Source: Sphingobium chungbukense
GTDB lineage: Bacteria > Pseudomonadota > Alphaproteobacteria > Sphingomonadales > Sphingomonadaceae
Direction: 5' to 3'
Length of the DNA: 64,000 nucleotides
NCBI RefSeq assembly: GCF_001005725.1
Contig: NZ_LBIC01000010.1
Coordinates: 124,001-188,000 of the forward strand
In this document: positions 18,035 through 25,925 of the stretch, in pieces
How the letters are laid out: the number at the start of each line of letters is the position of its first letter
Position numbering within the stretch: the stretch's first letter is position 1
The notes under the pieces: model-generated
The model's database searches: none
Told to the model about the DNA's origin: nothing
Seen by the model: only the letters and a program-made list of their open reading frames with translations
Translations under genes and position numbers: made by a program

Positions 18035-18538
18035 TCATTCATAGAGGCCGAGCGTGAAACCGATCATCCGGCTGCAAAAGACGGTGCCGATCCAGAAGAC
18101 GAGCGAGAACGCGCCCGCAAGCTTCGCAGACATTGGGCTAACAGCAACAGTGTCCCAAACGGCGATACCGCGCCAGGTGAGCAGGTGGAATATCGCGACA
18201 TTGATGCCAGCCAGTCCCAATAGCACCAGCTTCGCGAGGAAATAGACGTTGATCATGTAGATCGGGGCCTTGCTCATGAACAGCAGCACGCCGCTCAGCG
18301 TGACGAGACCGAATGCCGGGACGGCAAAAAGCAACGTTGCGCGCGTTACCGCCGTCACCGCGACCGACCGTGACGCAACGCCGAGCAACCGTAGATCGAG
18401 CACAAGGATCGTACCCAGCATCGCTACCAAAGCAATCACATGCACTGTTTCGAGCGTTGGGAATGCCCAATCCGAAGAAGCCAGATACTGGCCGAGCCGG
18501 GACGCTTCGAGCGTATGCCAAATGGGTTGGAGATTCAC
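18035..18538 (-). CDS. Four-helix membrane protein, DUF6644-like (second of pair)
   Basis: A 167-residue integral membrane protein with four predicted hydrophobic helices. It resembles the adjacent upstream product in layout: a short amphipathic start (LGQYLASSDWAFPTLETVHVIA), conserved histidines near the first helix and a long central helix pair. I associate it with DUF6644-type proteins of unknown function. It lies 9 bases after the first gene, in one operon. Confidence 0.65.
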   Translation of the reverse strand: MNLQPIWHTLEASRLGQYLASSDWAFPTLETVHVIALVAMLGTILVLDLRLLGVASRSVAVTAVTRATLLFAVPAFGLVTLSGVLLFMSKAPIYMINVYFLAKLVLLGLAGINVAIFHLLTWRGIAVWDTVAVSPMSAKLAGAFSLVFWIGTVFCSRMIGFTLGLYE

Positions 18539-18547
18539 CGCATCCTC

Positions 18548-19066
18548 TCAAACAGGCACATAATAGATCCAGCGACCTGCGATTATCGTCGCGCACCAGA
18601 GCAGGATCACAAATACTGCTCCCAGACGAACCACAGCATCAATCTTGCGCAACGCCCTCAGTTGAACCGCTGCGCTCAAAAGAATGATGCCGAACACGAG
18701 GGTCATCTTGATCCAAAAAACCGCATTTAGCAGTTCACGAGGAGGATCGCCGATTACCAAGCCAATGCCGCTCAAAATGAGCATGGCCAGTCCTGCCCAT
18801 AGCCAAGGCATGAAGCGATCTATTGTGCCCGGCAATGTCCCATAGAGCGGGCCGATTCTCAGGATATGTGCGTTGACCATAATCGCCGATCCGAATGCAG
18901 TAGCGATCGACAGGATATGCGCGGTCTGCAATGCCGGGATGATGTAGAAATGGTCGCGAACGAAGATGCTGATCGGGGTATCCGATAGCCAGAGTGACAG
19001 ATCGACTAGCGCCGTCGTGCGCAACCATTCGGTCGCAGCGAACAGCAAATCACCCACTGACGACAC
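18548..19066 (-). CDS. Four-helix membrane protein, DUF6644-like (first of pair)
   Basis: A 172-residue membrane protein with four helices. It shares with its neighbour the pattern of an amphipathic segment (LSDTPISIFVRDHFYIIPALQTAHILSIA) leading into the first helix with a histidine, then LLNAVFWIKMTLVFGIIL. The two are likely tandem duplicates that may form a heterodimer. A 19-bp palindrome lies 55 bases upstream at 19122-19140, almost identical to one near the dgoA operon and cyo genes. Confidence 0.65.
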   Translation of the reverse strand: MSSVGDLLFAATEWLRTTALVDLSLWLSDTPISIFVRDHFYIIPALQTAHILSIATAFGSAIMVNAHILRIGPLYGTLPGTIDRFMPWLWAGLAMLILSGIGLVIGDPPRELLNAVFWIKMTLVFGIILLSAAVQLRALRKIDAVVRLGAVFVILLWCATIIAGRWIYYVPV

Positions 19067-19121
19067 CCCGGATCCCTTACTTGGCTTTCACCCTCATCCG
19101 AGTCGATGTGGGCGCTTCATT

Positions 19122-19140
19122 GTATGGCTATAAAGCATAC
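19122..19140. promoter_or_regulatory. 19-bp palindromic operator candidate upstream of membrane pair
   Basis: The sequence is GTATGGCTATAAAGCATAC with arms GTATG and CATAC. It lies 56 to 74 bases before the first membrane gene start at 19066. A 17-of-19 match occurs at 59333-59351. GTATGGCT also recurs at 59180 and 59231. The repeated spacing and position suggest a specific regulator site. Confidence 0.5.
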
Positions 19141-19233
19141 TCAATGGCATGGGATGTCTTTGTGTAGCGCTTTGTCGAATAATGCGGCCATGTGGCCCTC
19201 CTACACCAAGGTGTAGTCCAAGGTCGGCCATCC

Positions 19234-20433
19234 TCAACCACGAACCTTGGAAAGGACGCGCGCTGCGACGTTGCTGCGAACGGCGAGCTTTCGGCCGTAG
19301 CGCAACGCGGTGGCCGGGGAACTCCAGCGCAGCGCCTGGGCGATGCCGACACCATCTTCGCCTGCGGCAAACAGATCCTGCGTGAGGCCAACGCGTAGGG
19401 AATGAGTGGACAGGGCTTGGATCGCGTCCTGCAGCTTGCCCACCGGCAGCGTGACCAGTCCCTTTTCATAGGCAGCGAGTGCCACACGGCGGTAAATGCC
19501 GTTGACGCCCTGCCGGGTGAGCGGGGCTGCTCCGATGGAATAGGTCGTTCGCGCCAGAGCGGTCTCCGGCTCGGCTTGTCGCGCGCGCCGCCGATCGACA
19601 CCGACCCTGCGAAACAGCGGTCCTTCTTGGATGCCACTTGCATCATCCCAGGCATGAACCCGTCGCATGGTTTCGACCGAGAGCCATGCCCAGGCGCCTT
19701 CGCCATCCTGGTCAGTCTTGGAGAAGGGGATGAACAATGTCGCCGAGCCATCCTCCTGCGGATCGATGTGCAGACTTTCCACCACTGTGAGTTCGCTGAC
19801 GCGCAAGCCTGCGTCATAGCCCAGTGAGAGCAGGGCGGCGTCGCGTAGCCCCTGCAAATCGGCTCCACAGGCGTCGAGTAGCGCGGCAAGGGTGAAGCCC
19901 TTGGTGACGTGGGCATCCAATGCCTTGCCCAGTCGCAAAGGCGCGGCCTGGCGCTGTCTAACGCCCTGGCGCCGGCGAACGGCTTTGAGCGCCGCGCGCA
20001 CCATCGGCGCATCGGTAGGGGCGCTTTCGCTGGCCAACCCCATCATGCGGTGCACGGAGCCGAGGCTCGCGATGCGCCGCGCGAGAGTCGCGGGCTTCTT
20101 GCCCCTGGCGTCGAGGGCATTCACATAGCGCACCATATCTTCGGGATCGGCCGGCAGCGGTGTCCGGCTTTCCTCGCCGCACCAATCGCGCCAGCAATCA
20201 AGATCGGCGGCGATCGCCGCCTTCGTCGCGTCGGCCATAGCCGCCAGCGTTGTCTCGAGCCCCAGCTGGCTGATCGGAGGCAGATCGATTGGCACGATGC
20301 CGCCGATCGTTCGCAAAAGCCGCATGTCGATGGTTTCGACGTCCGTGCTACGCGGGCGCTTCGGCAACGCCGCCTCCGCGGTCTTGACGACGATGATTTC
20401 CGCATTGGAACCGTTGGTGGGTTTCTCGGACAT
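19234..20433 (-). CDS. Cre-like tyrosine site-specific recombinase
   Basis: A 399-residue tyrosine recombinase of the Cre type. The catalytic residues are Arg211 (GLRVSEL), Glu214, Lys239, His344 and Arg347 (THSLRVG), Trp370 and Tyr379 (LRYGRKL). Spacings Arg-Glu-Lys-His-Arg-Trp-Tyr are those of P1 Cre (R173, E176, K201, H289, R292, W315, Y324), including the tryptophan in place of the usual histidine; only the Lys-to-His interval is longer. The N-terminal core-binding domain has the Cre-like DPEDMVRYVNALDARG. Cre resolves plasmid dimers and cyclises phage DNA. A lox-like palindrome lies 133 bases upstream. No neighbouring transposon or phage genes were recognised. Confidence 0.9.
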   Translation of the reverse strand: MSEKPTNGSNAEIIVVKTAEAALPKRPRSTDVETIDMRLLRTIGGIVPIDLPPISQLGLETTLAAMADATKAAIAADLDCWRDWCGEESRTPLPADPEDMVRYVNALDARGKKPATLARRIASLGSVHRMMGLASESAPTDAPMVRAALKAVRRRQGVRQRQAAPLRLGKALDAHVTKGFTLAALLDACGADLQGLRDAALLSLGYDAGLRVSELTVVESLHIDPQEDGSATLFIPFSKTDQDGEGAWAWLSVETMRRVHAWDDASGIQEGPLFRRVGVDRRRARQAEPETALARTTYSIGAAPLTRQGVNGIYRRVALAAYEKGLVTLPVGKLQDAIQALSTHSLRVGLTQDLFAAGEDGVGIAQALRWSSPATALRYGRKLAVRSNVAARVLSKVRG

Positions 20434-20482
20434 CGCTTGTTACGTGCCCGCGCGCGGGGTATTGCAACTATGCGGCACAAAG

Positions 20483-20502
20483 CGCGGCACATCTGTGCCG
20501 CG
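20483..20502. promoter_or_regulatory. 20-bp palindrome upstream of recombinase gene
   Basis: CGCGGCACA and TGTGCCGCG flank TC, giving a perfect 9-2-9 palindrome 50 bases upstream of the recombinase start. A partial copy, GCGGCACA, lies at 20472-20479. This is a plausible operator for the recombinase gene or an accessory binding site. Confidence 0.4.
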
Positions 20503-20565
20503 TGCTTCCCACGGCTTCTTCGCGATCGGCATTTTGCCCCTTCCCTGCTGATATCACGCTTCTAT

Positions 20566-20594
20566 ACTTACCATAACCTCTCATTATGGTAAGT
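20566..20594. other. Lox-like 11-7-11 palindrome, candidate recombinase target
   Basis: The arms ACTTACCATAA and TTATGGTAAGT are perfect inverted repeats of 11 bp around the asymmetric 7-bp spacer CCTCTCA. This matches the architecture of Cre-type sites (two AT-rich recombinase-binding arms around a 6-8 bp asymmetric spacer; loxP is 13-8-13). It is 133 bases upstream of the Cre-like gene. Recombination at it is not shown; a transcription operator is the alternative. Confidence 0.45.
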
Positions 20595-20632
20595 GAGAAA
20601 TCGCGCGGGGAGGGGCTTCAAATAGGTAATCT

Positions 20633-20848
20633 GACCGCACGCAGCGTTGGTCCGATAGCCTAAGCGCTTTCGGCCTGTTGGCCGCTTTGCTCGGCCAGAC
20701 ACTCACATGGAGGGCGTTATCCTGGGTCGCCCTGTCCGTGCCGCTCGCCGTCATCCTTTGCTACTGGCCACTGCGACGGCCGTTCGATCGAAAGCCACCC
20801 TATGACGGTACATCCCGTCCGCGCGCTAGTCGGCCTCGCCGCGCTTGA
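20633..20848 (+). pseudogene. Possible remnant encoding the end of a membrane protein
   Basis: A 71-codon open stretch without a usable start, coding a hydrophobic helix (LSAFGLLAALLGQTLTWRALSW) followed by a basic tail. It begins after an in-frame TAA 40 bases beyond the lox-like palindrome and runs into the 3' end of the convergent transporter gene. It may be the truncated end of a gene broken by recombination, or chance. I do not recognise a family. Confidence 0.25.
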
Positions 20849-21731
20849 TCGACGGCACGGCGATGGGCACGGCGATTCCGACCAGGATCAGCAGCATGCC
20901 GGCCACATGATACCCCTGTAGAGCTTCGCCCAGGAGCGGCACCGCGAGCAAGGCGCCGAAAAGCGGCTGCAGGCTGATCGTCTGCCCCGCCATGCCTGCG
21001 CCGATCTCACCCACCGCCATGTTGTATAGGAAGTAGGCGACGACCGAGGGCAGGATCGCAACATAGGCGATGCCGCCGATCGACTTGTGCGTCAGGATCA
21101 CCGCCTCGGTCTGCCACTCGTGAAGCGCGAATGGCAGCATGGCGATTACGCCGACGAGGAACGTCAGAGCGAGGAAGCTCAGCGGATCGATGACCGGGCG
21201 TATGCGCAGCAACGCGGTATAGAGCGACCATGCCACCACCCCGCACAGCACCAGGGCATCGCCCCGACCGAAGCTCAGTGTCGCGAGGGCCGCAGGATTG
21301 CCGCGAAACACGATCACCACAACCCCGGCAGAGGCGATCAGCACGCCGATGATCTGGAAGACGCGCGGCCGAACGCGAAATAAGGCGAAATCGAACAGCA
21401 GCACCAGTGCAGGAATGGCAGCCTGAATGAGCAGGCCATTGGTTGCCGTCGTGTAGCGCAGGCCGGAATAGAGAAAGGCGTTGAAGCACCCCACACCCAC
21501 CGCGCCCAATAACAGGATCTTGCCCCAGTTCCGCAGAATCGCTGGCTGGTCCGCCACGATCTTGGGCCAAGCGAACGGAAGCAGGACCATGAGCGCCCCC
21601 GACCAGCGGCAGAAGGCAAGCGTGAAGGGCGGAATCTCGCTATGGACGGCGCGCGCCGCAATCGAGTTTCCCGCCCACAACAGCATGACCAGCGTCAGCA
21701 TTGCATAGATACGACCGCGACTGGGTTGCAC
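20826..21731 (-). CDS. DMT-superfamily EamA transporter
   Basis: A 301-residue inner-membrane transporter of the drug/metabolite superfamily with ten helices arranged as two EamA repeats (about residues 10-140 and 155-290). Such proteins commonly export amino acids or metabolites. Signatures include LLWAGNSIAARAVHSEIPP near the start and GQTISLQPLFGALLAVPLLGE in the second repeat. It stands alone on the minus strand; substrate unknown. Confidence 0.85.
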   Translation of the reverse strand: MQPSRGRIYAMLTLVMLLWAGNSIAARAVHSEIPPFTLAFCRWSGALMVLLPFAWPKIVADQPAILRNWGKILLLGAVGVGCFNAFLYSGLRYTTATNGLLIQAAIPALVLLFDFALFRVRPRVFQIIGVLIASAGVVVIVFRGNPAALATLSFGRGDALVLCGVVAWSLYTALLRIRPVIDPLSFLALTFLVGVIAMLPFALHEWQTEAVILTHKSIGGIAYVAILPSVVAYFLYNMAVGEIGAGMAGQTISLQPLFGALLAVPLLGEALQGYHVAGMLLILVGIAVPIAVPSIKRGEAD

Positions 21732-22150
21732 CCGATTCTCCTTCTCGTCGCTCCGCTAGGCCCGGTTGGACGCGTCGTTCACTATTGTCGATCTCGTTCA
21801 GCTCGACGCCGAATGCGGCTCAAACGGCGCCGCACCATGCATCGCGGATCGCCCATGGCAGGTTCGCACGCTATTGGTCATTGCGAATGGTTTGCAAAAT
21901 ATTTTCGTACCCATGGTCGCCGCTTGTGACCAGTATCTGTCTAAGCAGGCCATTTATCGGCATAAGATTGACGGTGAAAAATCGCTTTCCCTCATTAATC
22001 GGACCTGGGCGCAGGATGCGTATATTTCTACCTTTAATGCGCCGGGAGGCGTACACTTGTGTTTCTGATTAAGCGGATTTCGATCCCAATCGATCAGACA
22101 ACCCAGTTCGGGGAAACACGCACAAGACAAGCGAGAAGCGCAGCACGCTC
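21732..22150. other. Intergenic region with no supported gene
   Basis: About 420 bp between the transporter start and the 3' end of the LysR gene. Small open frames are present, but none has a ribosome site or recognisable protein. I see no repeat or strong hairpin in it. Confidence 0.5.
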
Positions 22151-23074
22151 TCACGGTAGGCCTTCGAGCTTTGCAGCCATGAAATTGAGAAAAGCGCGCA
22201 CCTTGGGCGACAAGGTCTTCTTGGGCGGGTAAATCCCCCATATCGCGCGTTCTGGCCCTGGGCGGATCGCCCAATCCCAATCCGTCAGCACGGCATGAAG
22301 AGCGCCGGCTTCCACGGCGTCGATCGTCAGCCAGGTTGGCAGCAACGCCAGACCCAGGCCGTCGATCGCGGCGCGCAGCATGGCGTCGGAATCGTCGGAC
22401 CGGAATGCGCCGGCGACCCTCACTTCCGTCTGAACGGCATCCGCTTCATTTGCGCTGGCGAAGAACCACGCATCGCGCGCCTGCAAGGCGAAGAGCAGGC
22501 AAGCATGATCGGCAACATCGGATGGCGAGGCGGGAACACCGGTACAGTCCAGATAATCGGGACTGGCGACGATCACACGCCGATGCCGCGCCAGCTTGCG
22601 GGCGACCAGCGTTGAGTCGGCGAGCGCGCCGATGCGGATGCCGAAGTCCATGCCCGTTGCGATCAGGTCGACCGTCTCCTCGGACAGATGGAGATCCAGC
22701 CGGATATCGGGATACAGCCGGTGGAACTCTGCCATATGGGGAATGACGTGATGCCGCCCGAAGGCCCCCGGTAAGGCCACGCGCAGGAGACCCTGCGGAC
22801 GCGCGTTAAGGGCCGTGGTCGCCTGACGCGCATCCTCCACGTCCGCAAGGATCGCAACAGCGCGCTCGAAGAAGGCCGTGCCAGCTTCCGTCAGATGCAG
22901 CGACCGGGTCGACCGGTTGAGCAAGGCGGCGCCGAGATCATGCTCCAGATAGCTCACATAACGTGAAACGGTCGATACCTTGAGGTTCTGCTCCTCCGCC
23001 GCGCGTGAGAAGCTGCCAAGATCAACCGCTCGCACGAATGCGCGCATAGCTGCCAGATAGTCCATCGCCTTCAT
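22151..23074 (-). CDS. LysR-family transcriptional regulator
   Basis: A 307-residue LysR regulator. The N-terminal helix-turn-helix is MDYLAAMRAFVRAVDLGSFSRAAEEQ and on through VSTVSRYVSYLEHDL; the effector domain follows. It is divergent from the hydroxyacid dehydrogenase-lrgAB operon, which it most likely controls. A perfect 7-bp dyad with a 9-base centre lies at 23168-23190. The frame begins MKAMDYLAA; the ATG three codons further in at 23065 is an alternative start. Confidence 0.9.
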   Translation of the reverse strand: MKAMDYLAAMRAFVRAVDLGSFSRAAEEQNLKVSTVSRYVSYLEHDLGAALLNRSTRSLHLTEAGTAFFERAVAILADVEDARQATTALNARPQGLLRVALPGAFGRHHVIPHMAEFHRLYPDIRLDLHLSEETVDLIATGMDFGIRIGALADSTLVARKLARHRRVIVASPDYLDCTGVPASPSDVADHACLLFALQARDAWFFASANEADAVQTEVRVAGAFRSDDSDAMLRAAIDGLGLALLPTWLTIDAVEAGALHAVLTDWDWAIRPGPERAIWGIYPPKKTLSPKVRAFLNFMAAKLEGLP

Positions 23075-23167
23075 CCCCTGAAGTTGCGGCCTTCTCCTCT
23101 CATTTTTCCCATTCCTGCAAAAGTCGTTTCCCGTTCCGGCGATTTTTCAGGACGGCAATTTGACGCA

Positions 23168-23190
23168 CAATCCAAGCATTCACTGGATTG
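23168..23190. promoter_or_regulatory. LysR-type dyad upstream of dehydrogenase gene
   Basis: CAATCCA and TGGATTG form a perfect inverted repeat with a 9-base centre, within the divergent region between lysR and the dehydrogenase gene. The right arm ends 9 bases before the chosen dehydrogenase ATG, close enough to act as a repressor site or to overlap the leader. Confidence 0.4.
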
Positions 23191-23199
23191 GATAGCATC

Positions 23200-24162
23200 A
23201 TGACAACCACCGCCACCCTTCCCGCCCCCGATGCCAATATTCCCGATTCTGCAAGAATATCGACCGTGTCCGTGATCGGACTGGGTCATATGGGCAGCGC
23301 GATCGCCCACAACCTGCTGGCCGATGGCCTCGACCTTATCGTCCATGACCGCGACGCCCAGCGTTGCTCCGCACTGGTCGCGGCCGGCGCCCGCGCCGCT
23401 GCCGAACTGTGCGACCTGGCGGACGCGGACGTGGTCATCACCTCGTTGCCGAACGACGAGATCGTGTCGAACCTGGTCTTCGCGAGAGACGGCCTGATCG
23501 ACGTGCTCAAGACCGATGCCGTGCACATTTCGATGAGCACGATCAGCCCCGGTCTTTCGCGACGCATGGCGGAAGACCATGCCCATTCCGGTCAGGGCTA
23601 TGTCGCCGCGCCCGTGCTCGGCAACCCCGATCTCGCCGCCGCCCGCAAGCTGTTCGTGCTTGCCTCCGGTGAAGCCGCGACGGTCGCGCGCGTCACACCG
23701 CTGTTGGCGCGCCTGGGGCAGCAGGTCTTCGATCTGGGCGAGAATGCAGCGGCCGCCAATCTGATGAAGCTGGCCGGCAATGTGCTGACCGCGCAGACCC
23801 TGCAGGGCATGGGCGAGGTGATCGCACTGCTGCGCAAGGCGGGCGTGGACCCGCATCGGGCTTTCGCCGTGCTGACCGGATCGCTGTTCGATGGCAAGGT
23901 CCACAAAACCTATGGCGGCAAGATCGTCGAGGAGCGGTACAGCCCGCCGGGCATGACGGCACCGCTCGCCGTCAAGGATTTGCGCCTCGCATTGGCCGAG
24001 GCGGAAGTCGCGGGCGTCCCGATGCCGACTGCCAGCCTCGTTCATGACCGGCTGGTCGCGCTGGTGGCCCGCGGCTGGGCGGCCCTCGACTGGTCGGCGC
24101 TCGGCGCTTTGGCGGCAGCGGATGCCGGACTTCCACTCATGCTCGACGCGGCGGCGCGATGA
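23200..24162 (+). CDS. 3-hydroxyisobutyrate dehydrogenase-type hydroxyacid reductase
   Basis: A 320-residue beta-hydroxyacid dehydrogenase related to 3-hydroxyisobutyrate dehydrogenase and tartronate semialdehyde reductase. The NAD(P)-binding motif VSVIGLGHMGSAIAHN is near residue 30, and the catalytic-lysine region NLMKLAGNVLTAQTLQGMGE is near residue 185. The ATG at 23200 is preferred over the upstream TTG at 23188. It overlaps lrgA by 4 bases. LrgA/LrgB proteins transport small organic acids such as pyruvate, and plant PLGG1 transports glycolate/glycerate, so a combined uptake and oxidation of a C2-C4 hydroxyacid is a reasonable inference. Confidence 0.85.
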   Translation: MTTTATLPAPDANIPDSARISTVSVIGLGHMGSAIAHNLLADGLDLIVHDRDAQRCSALVAAGARAAAELCDLADADVVITSLPNDEIVSNLVFARDGLIDVLKTDAVHISMSTISPGLSRRMAEDHAHSGQGYVAAPVLGNPDLAAARKLFVLASGEAATVARVTPLLARLGQQVFDLGENAAAANLMKLAGNVLTAQTLQGMGEVIALLRKAGVDPHRAFAVLTGSLFDGKVHKTYGGKIVEERYSPPGMTAPLAVKDLRLALAEAEVAGVPMPTASLVHDRLVALVARGWAALDWSALGALAAADAGLPLMLDAAAR

Positions 24163-24569
24163 TCCCTTCGTTCCTGATCCTGCTGGGCTGCGAGTTGGCG
24201 GGCGAGGCAATTCGAATCCTGCTTCGCCTGCCGATACCCGGTCCGGTGATCGGTATGGTCCTGCTGACCGCCTTTCTTCTTCGGAACGGGCACTCCAATG
24301 ATCGGTCGATCGTCGCGCCTTCGTCTCTCGACATTCTTTCCGACCGGCTGATCGCCAATATGGGGTTGATGTTCGTTCCGGCCGGCGTCGGCATCATCGC
24401 TGAAACGGATTTGCTGCGTGCCCAGTGGCTCGCCATTCTAGGCGGATTGGTCGGATCGACGGTGCTGAGCCTCGCCGTCACTGCCCTGTTCATGCACCAC
24501 GCCGCCTGCCGCAACGCCGGACATGAGCTCCCTGCCCCATTGGCAGGACCGGAGGGAATCCAGTCATGA
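24159..24569 (+). CDS. lrgA: LrgA/CidA family membrane protein
   Basis: A 136-residue membrane protein of the LrgA/CidA family with four helices. The family pattern RLPIPGPVIGMVLLTAFLL is at residues 22-42. It is paired with lrgB, overlapping it by 4 bases, and LrgA-LrgB pairs act as small organic acid transporters or holin-like modulators. The partner gene is broken by an insertion sequence, so this gene is probably left without its partner. Confidence 0.85.
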   Translation: MIPSFLILLGCELAGEAIRILLRLPIPGPVIGMVLLTAFLLRNGHSNDRSIVAPSSLDILSDRLIANMGLMFVPAGVGIIAETDLLRAQWLAILGGLVGSTVLSLAVTALFMHHAACRNAGHELPAPLAGPEGIQS

Positions 24570-24759
24570 CCCGTGAAGTTCTGGCGGTATGGACGCCGAT
24601 GTCCCTTTCGCCTCTCCTGTGGATCGTGCTGACGCTGGGGGCTTATACTGCGGCGCAACGGGTGCAGCGCGCTTGTCGCGATACCGCCTTTGCCAATCCC
24701 GTGCTGATCGCGATCCTGCTGGTCGCCGGGATCCTGCTCATGACCCGGACGACATATCA
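24566..24759 (+). pseudogene. lrgB: lrgB, 5' part, interrupted by IS630-family element
   Basis: The first 65 codons of an LrgB-type transporter (from MTREVLAVWTPMS to TRTTYH), including the first helices. The frame is cut at TATCA by the IS630-family element. Reading on into the element adds a few unrelated residues and a stop at about 24781. The remainder resumes after the element. Confidence 0.85.
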
Positions 24760-24761
24760 TA

Positions 24762-25920
24762 CCAAAACCTGTGGAATCTGACTCACGGGGGGTTTTGGTC
24801 GGGCGCTTGGCATGATTCACCATGGCAAACTGTTGGAGGTTTGCGATGGCGGCGCCGATCAGGCTGCGGGAGGACTTGAGTTCGGTGGAGGTTCGCGCCT
24901 TTGCGCGGAACAGCAAGGACGCGGGGCAGGTTCGGCGGCTTCTGGCGATTGCGAGGATCCTGGACGGCGGCAGCCGGAGCGAGGCAGCCGGGATTGCCGG
25001 AGTGACGCTGCAGATCATCCGCGACTGGGTCGTGCGCTACAACGAAGGCGGCGTCGCTGGTCTGGCGACGCGCAAGGCTCCGGGACCCAGGACCATTCTT
25101 CATGATGGTCATCGTCACGCGCTGGCAAAGGTGATCGAGACCGGACCGATCGCCGCCGTGCATGGGGTGGTGCGCTGGCGGATCATCGATCTGGTACAGT
25201 GGCTGTGGGACGAGTTCGAGGTATCGATCAGCAAGCAGGCCCTGGGCCACGAGTTGCGGACCATGGGGTACCGCAAGCTCACGGCCCGGCCCCATCACCG
25301 GGGCCAGCAGCCTGACGACATTGCCGTTTTTAAAAAGAGTTCGGCGCCCGTGTGGCGCAAATCCGCAAGACCCTCCCCAAAGGGACGCGCATAGAACTGT
25401 GGTGGCAGGATGAAGCCCGGATCGGCCAGCAGACCAAGCTCACTCGGCGATGGGCCAGGCGTGGTACGCGGCCTTCAGCGCCCAAGGACCAGCGACGATC
25501 CTCGGCATGGCTGTTCGGCGCGATCTGTCCCGCTGAAGGAAAGGCCGCCGGCATCGTCATGCCCAAGTGCAACAGTGAGGCGATGAGCATGCATCTTGAG
25601 GAAATCGCCTTCCACGTCGCGCCGGGGGCGCATGCGGTCCTTCTGCTCGATCAGGCCGGATGGCACGGATCGGCCGAACTGGTCGTGCCTGCCAACATCA
25701 CGCTGATGCCGCTGCCGCCAAGGTGCCCGGAGCTCAACCCGGTCGAAAACGTGTGGCAGTTCATGCGCGACAACTGGCTGTCGAACCGCATCTTCAAATC
25801 CTACGATGACATCGTCGACCACTGCTGCTTCGCCTGGAACAAGCTCGTCGATCAGCCTTGGCGCATCATGTCCATCGGCCTGCGCCAGTGGGCCCATGGG
25901 TTCTGATCGGAGAGTCTTGG
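24762..25920 (+). mobile_element. IS630-family insertion sequence in lrgB
   Basis: About 1.16 kb with termini that begin CCAAAAC and end GTCTTGG, so the outer bases form short imperfect inverted repeats (CCAA/TTGG). It is flanked by TA at both sides, the duplication typical of IS630/Tc1. Directly outside, TATCA occurs at both ends (24755-24759 and 25921-25925); counting it once restores the lrgB frame exactly. The boundaries are inferred from this, not from an IS database. Confidence 0.85.
24846..25906 (+). CDS. IS630-family transposase, two frames joined by -1 shift
   Basis: A DDE transposase of about 353 residues if its two overlapping frames are joined. The first frame starts at 24846 after GGAGG and encodes the helix-turn-helix part (LREDLSSVEVRAFARNS). 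The second runs to 25906 and holds the catalytic Asp in QDEARIG, Asp in LLLDQAGWH and Glu in NPVENVWQF. The frames meet at the run TTTTTAAAAAG (25327-25337), where a -1 shift yields the usual VFKKEFGARVAQI. This may be programmed frameshifting or a one-base loss. It reads in the same direction as lrgB. Confidence 0.85.
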
Positions 25921-25925
25921 TATCA

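Noticed and set aside
19128-20012. A 294-codon frame overlapping the recombinase in another frame.
   Set aside because: The recombinase frame carries all catalytic residues; this one has none.
23071-24210. A 379-codon minus-strand frame opposite the hydroxyacid dehydrogenase.
   Set aside because: The plus-strand frame has the NAD motif and catalytic segment; the reverse is a GC-driven shadow.
24760-25922. IS5-family element.
   Set aside because: The transposase has the IS630-type DDE arrangement with QDEARIG and NPVENVWQF and a split frame, and TA flanks both ends.
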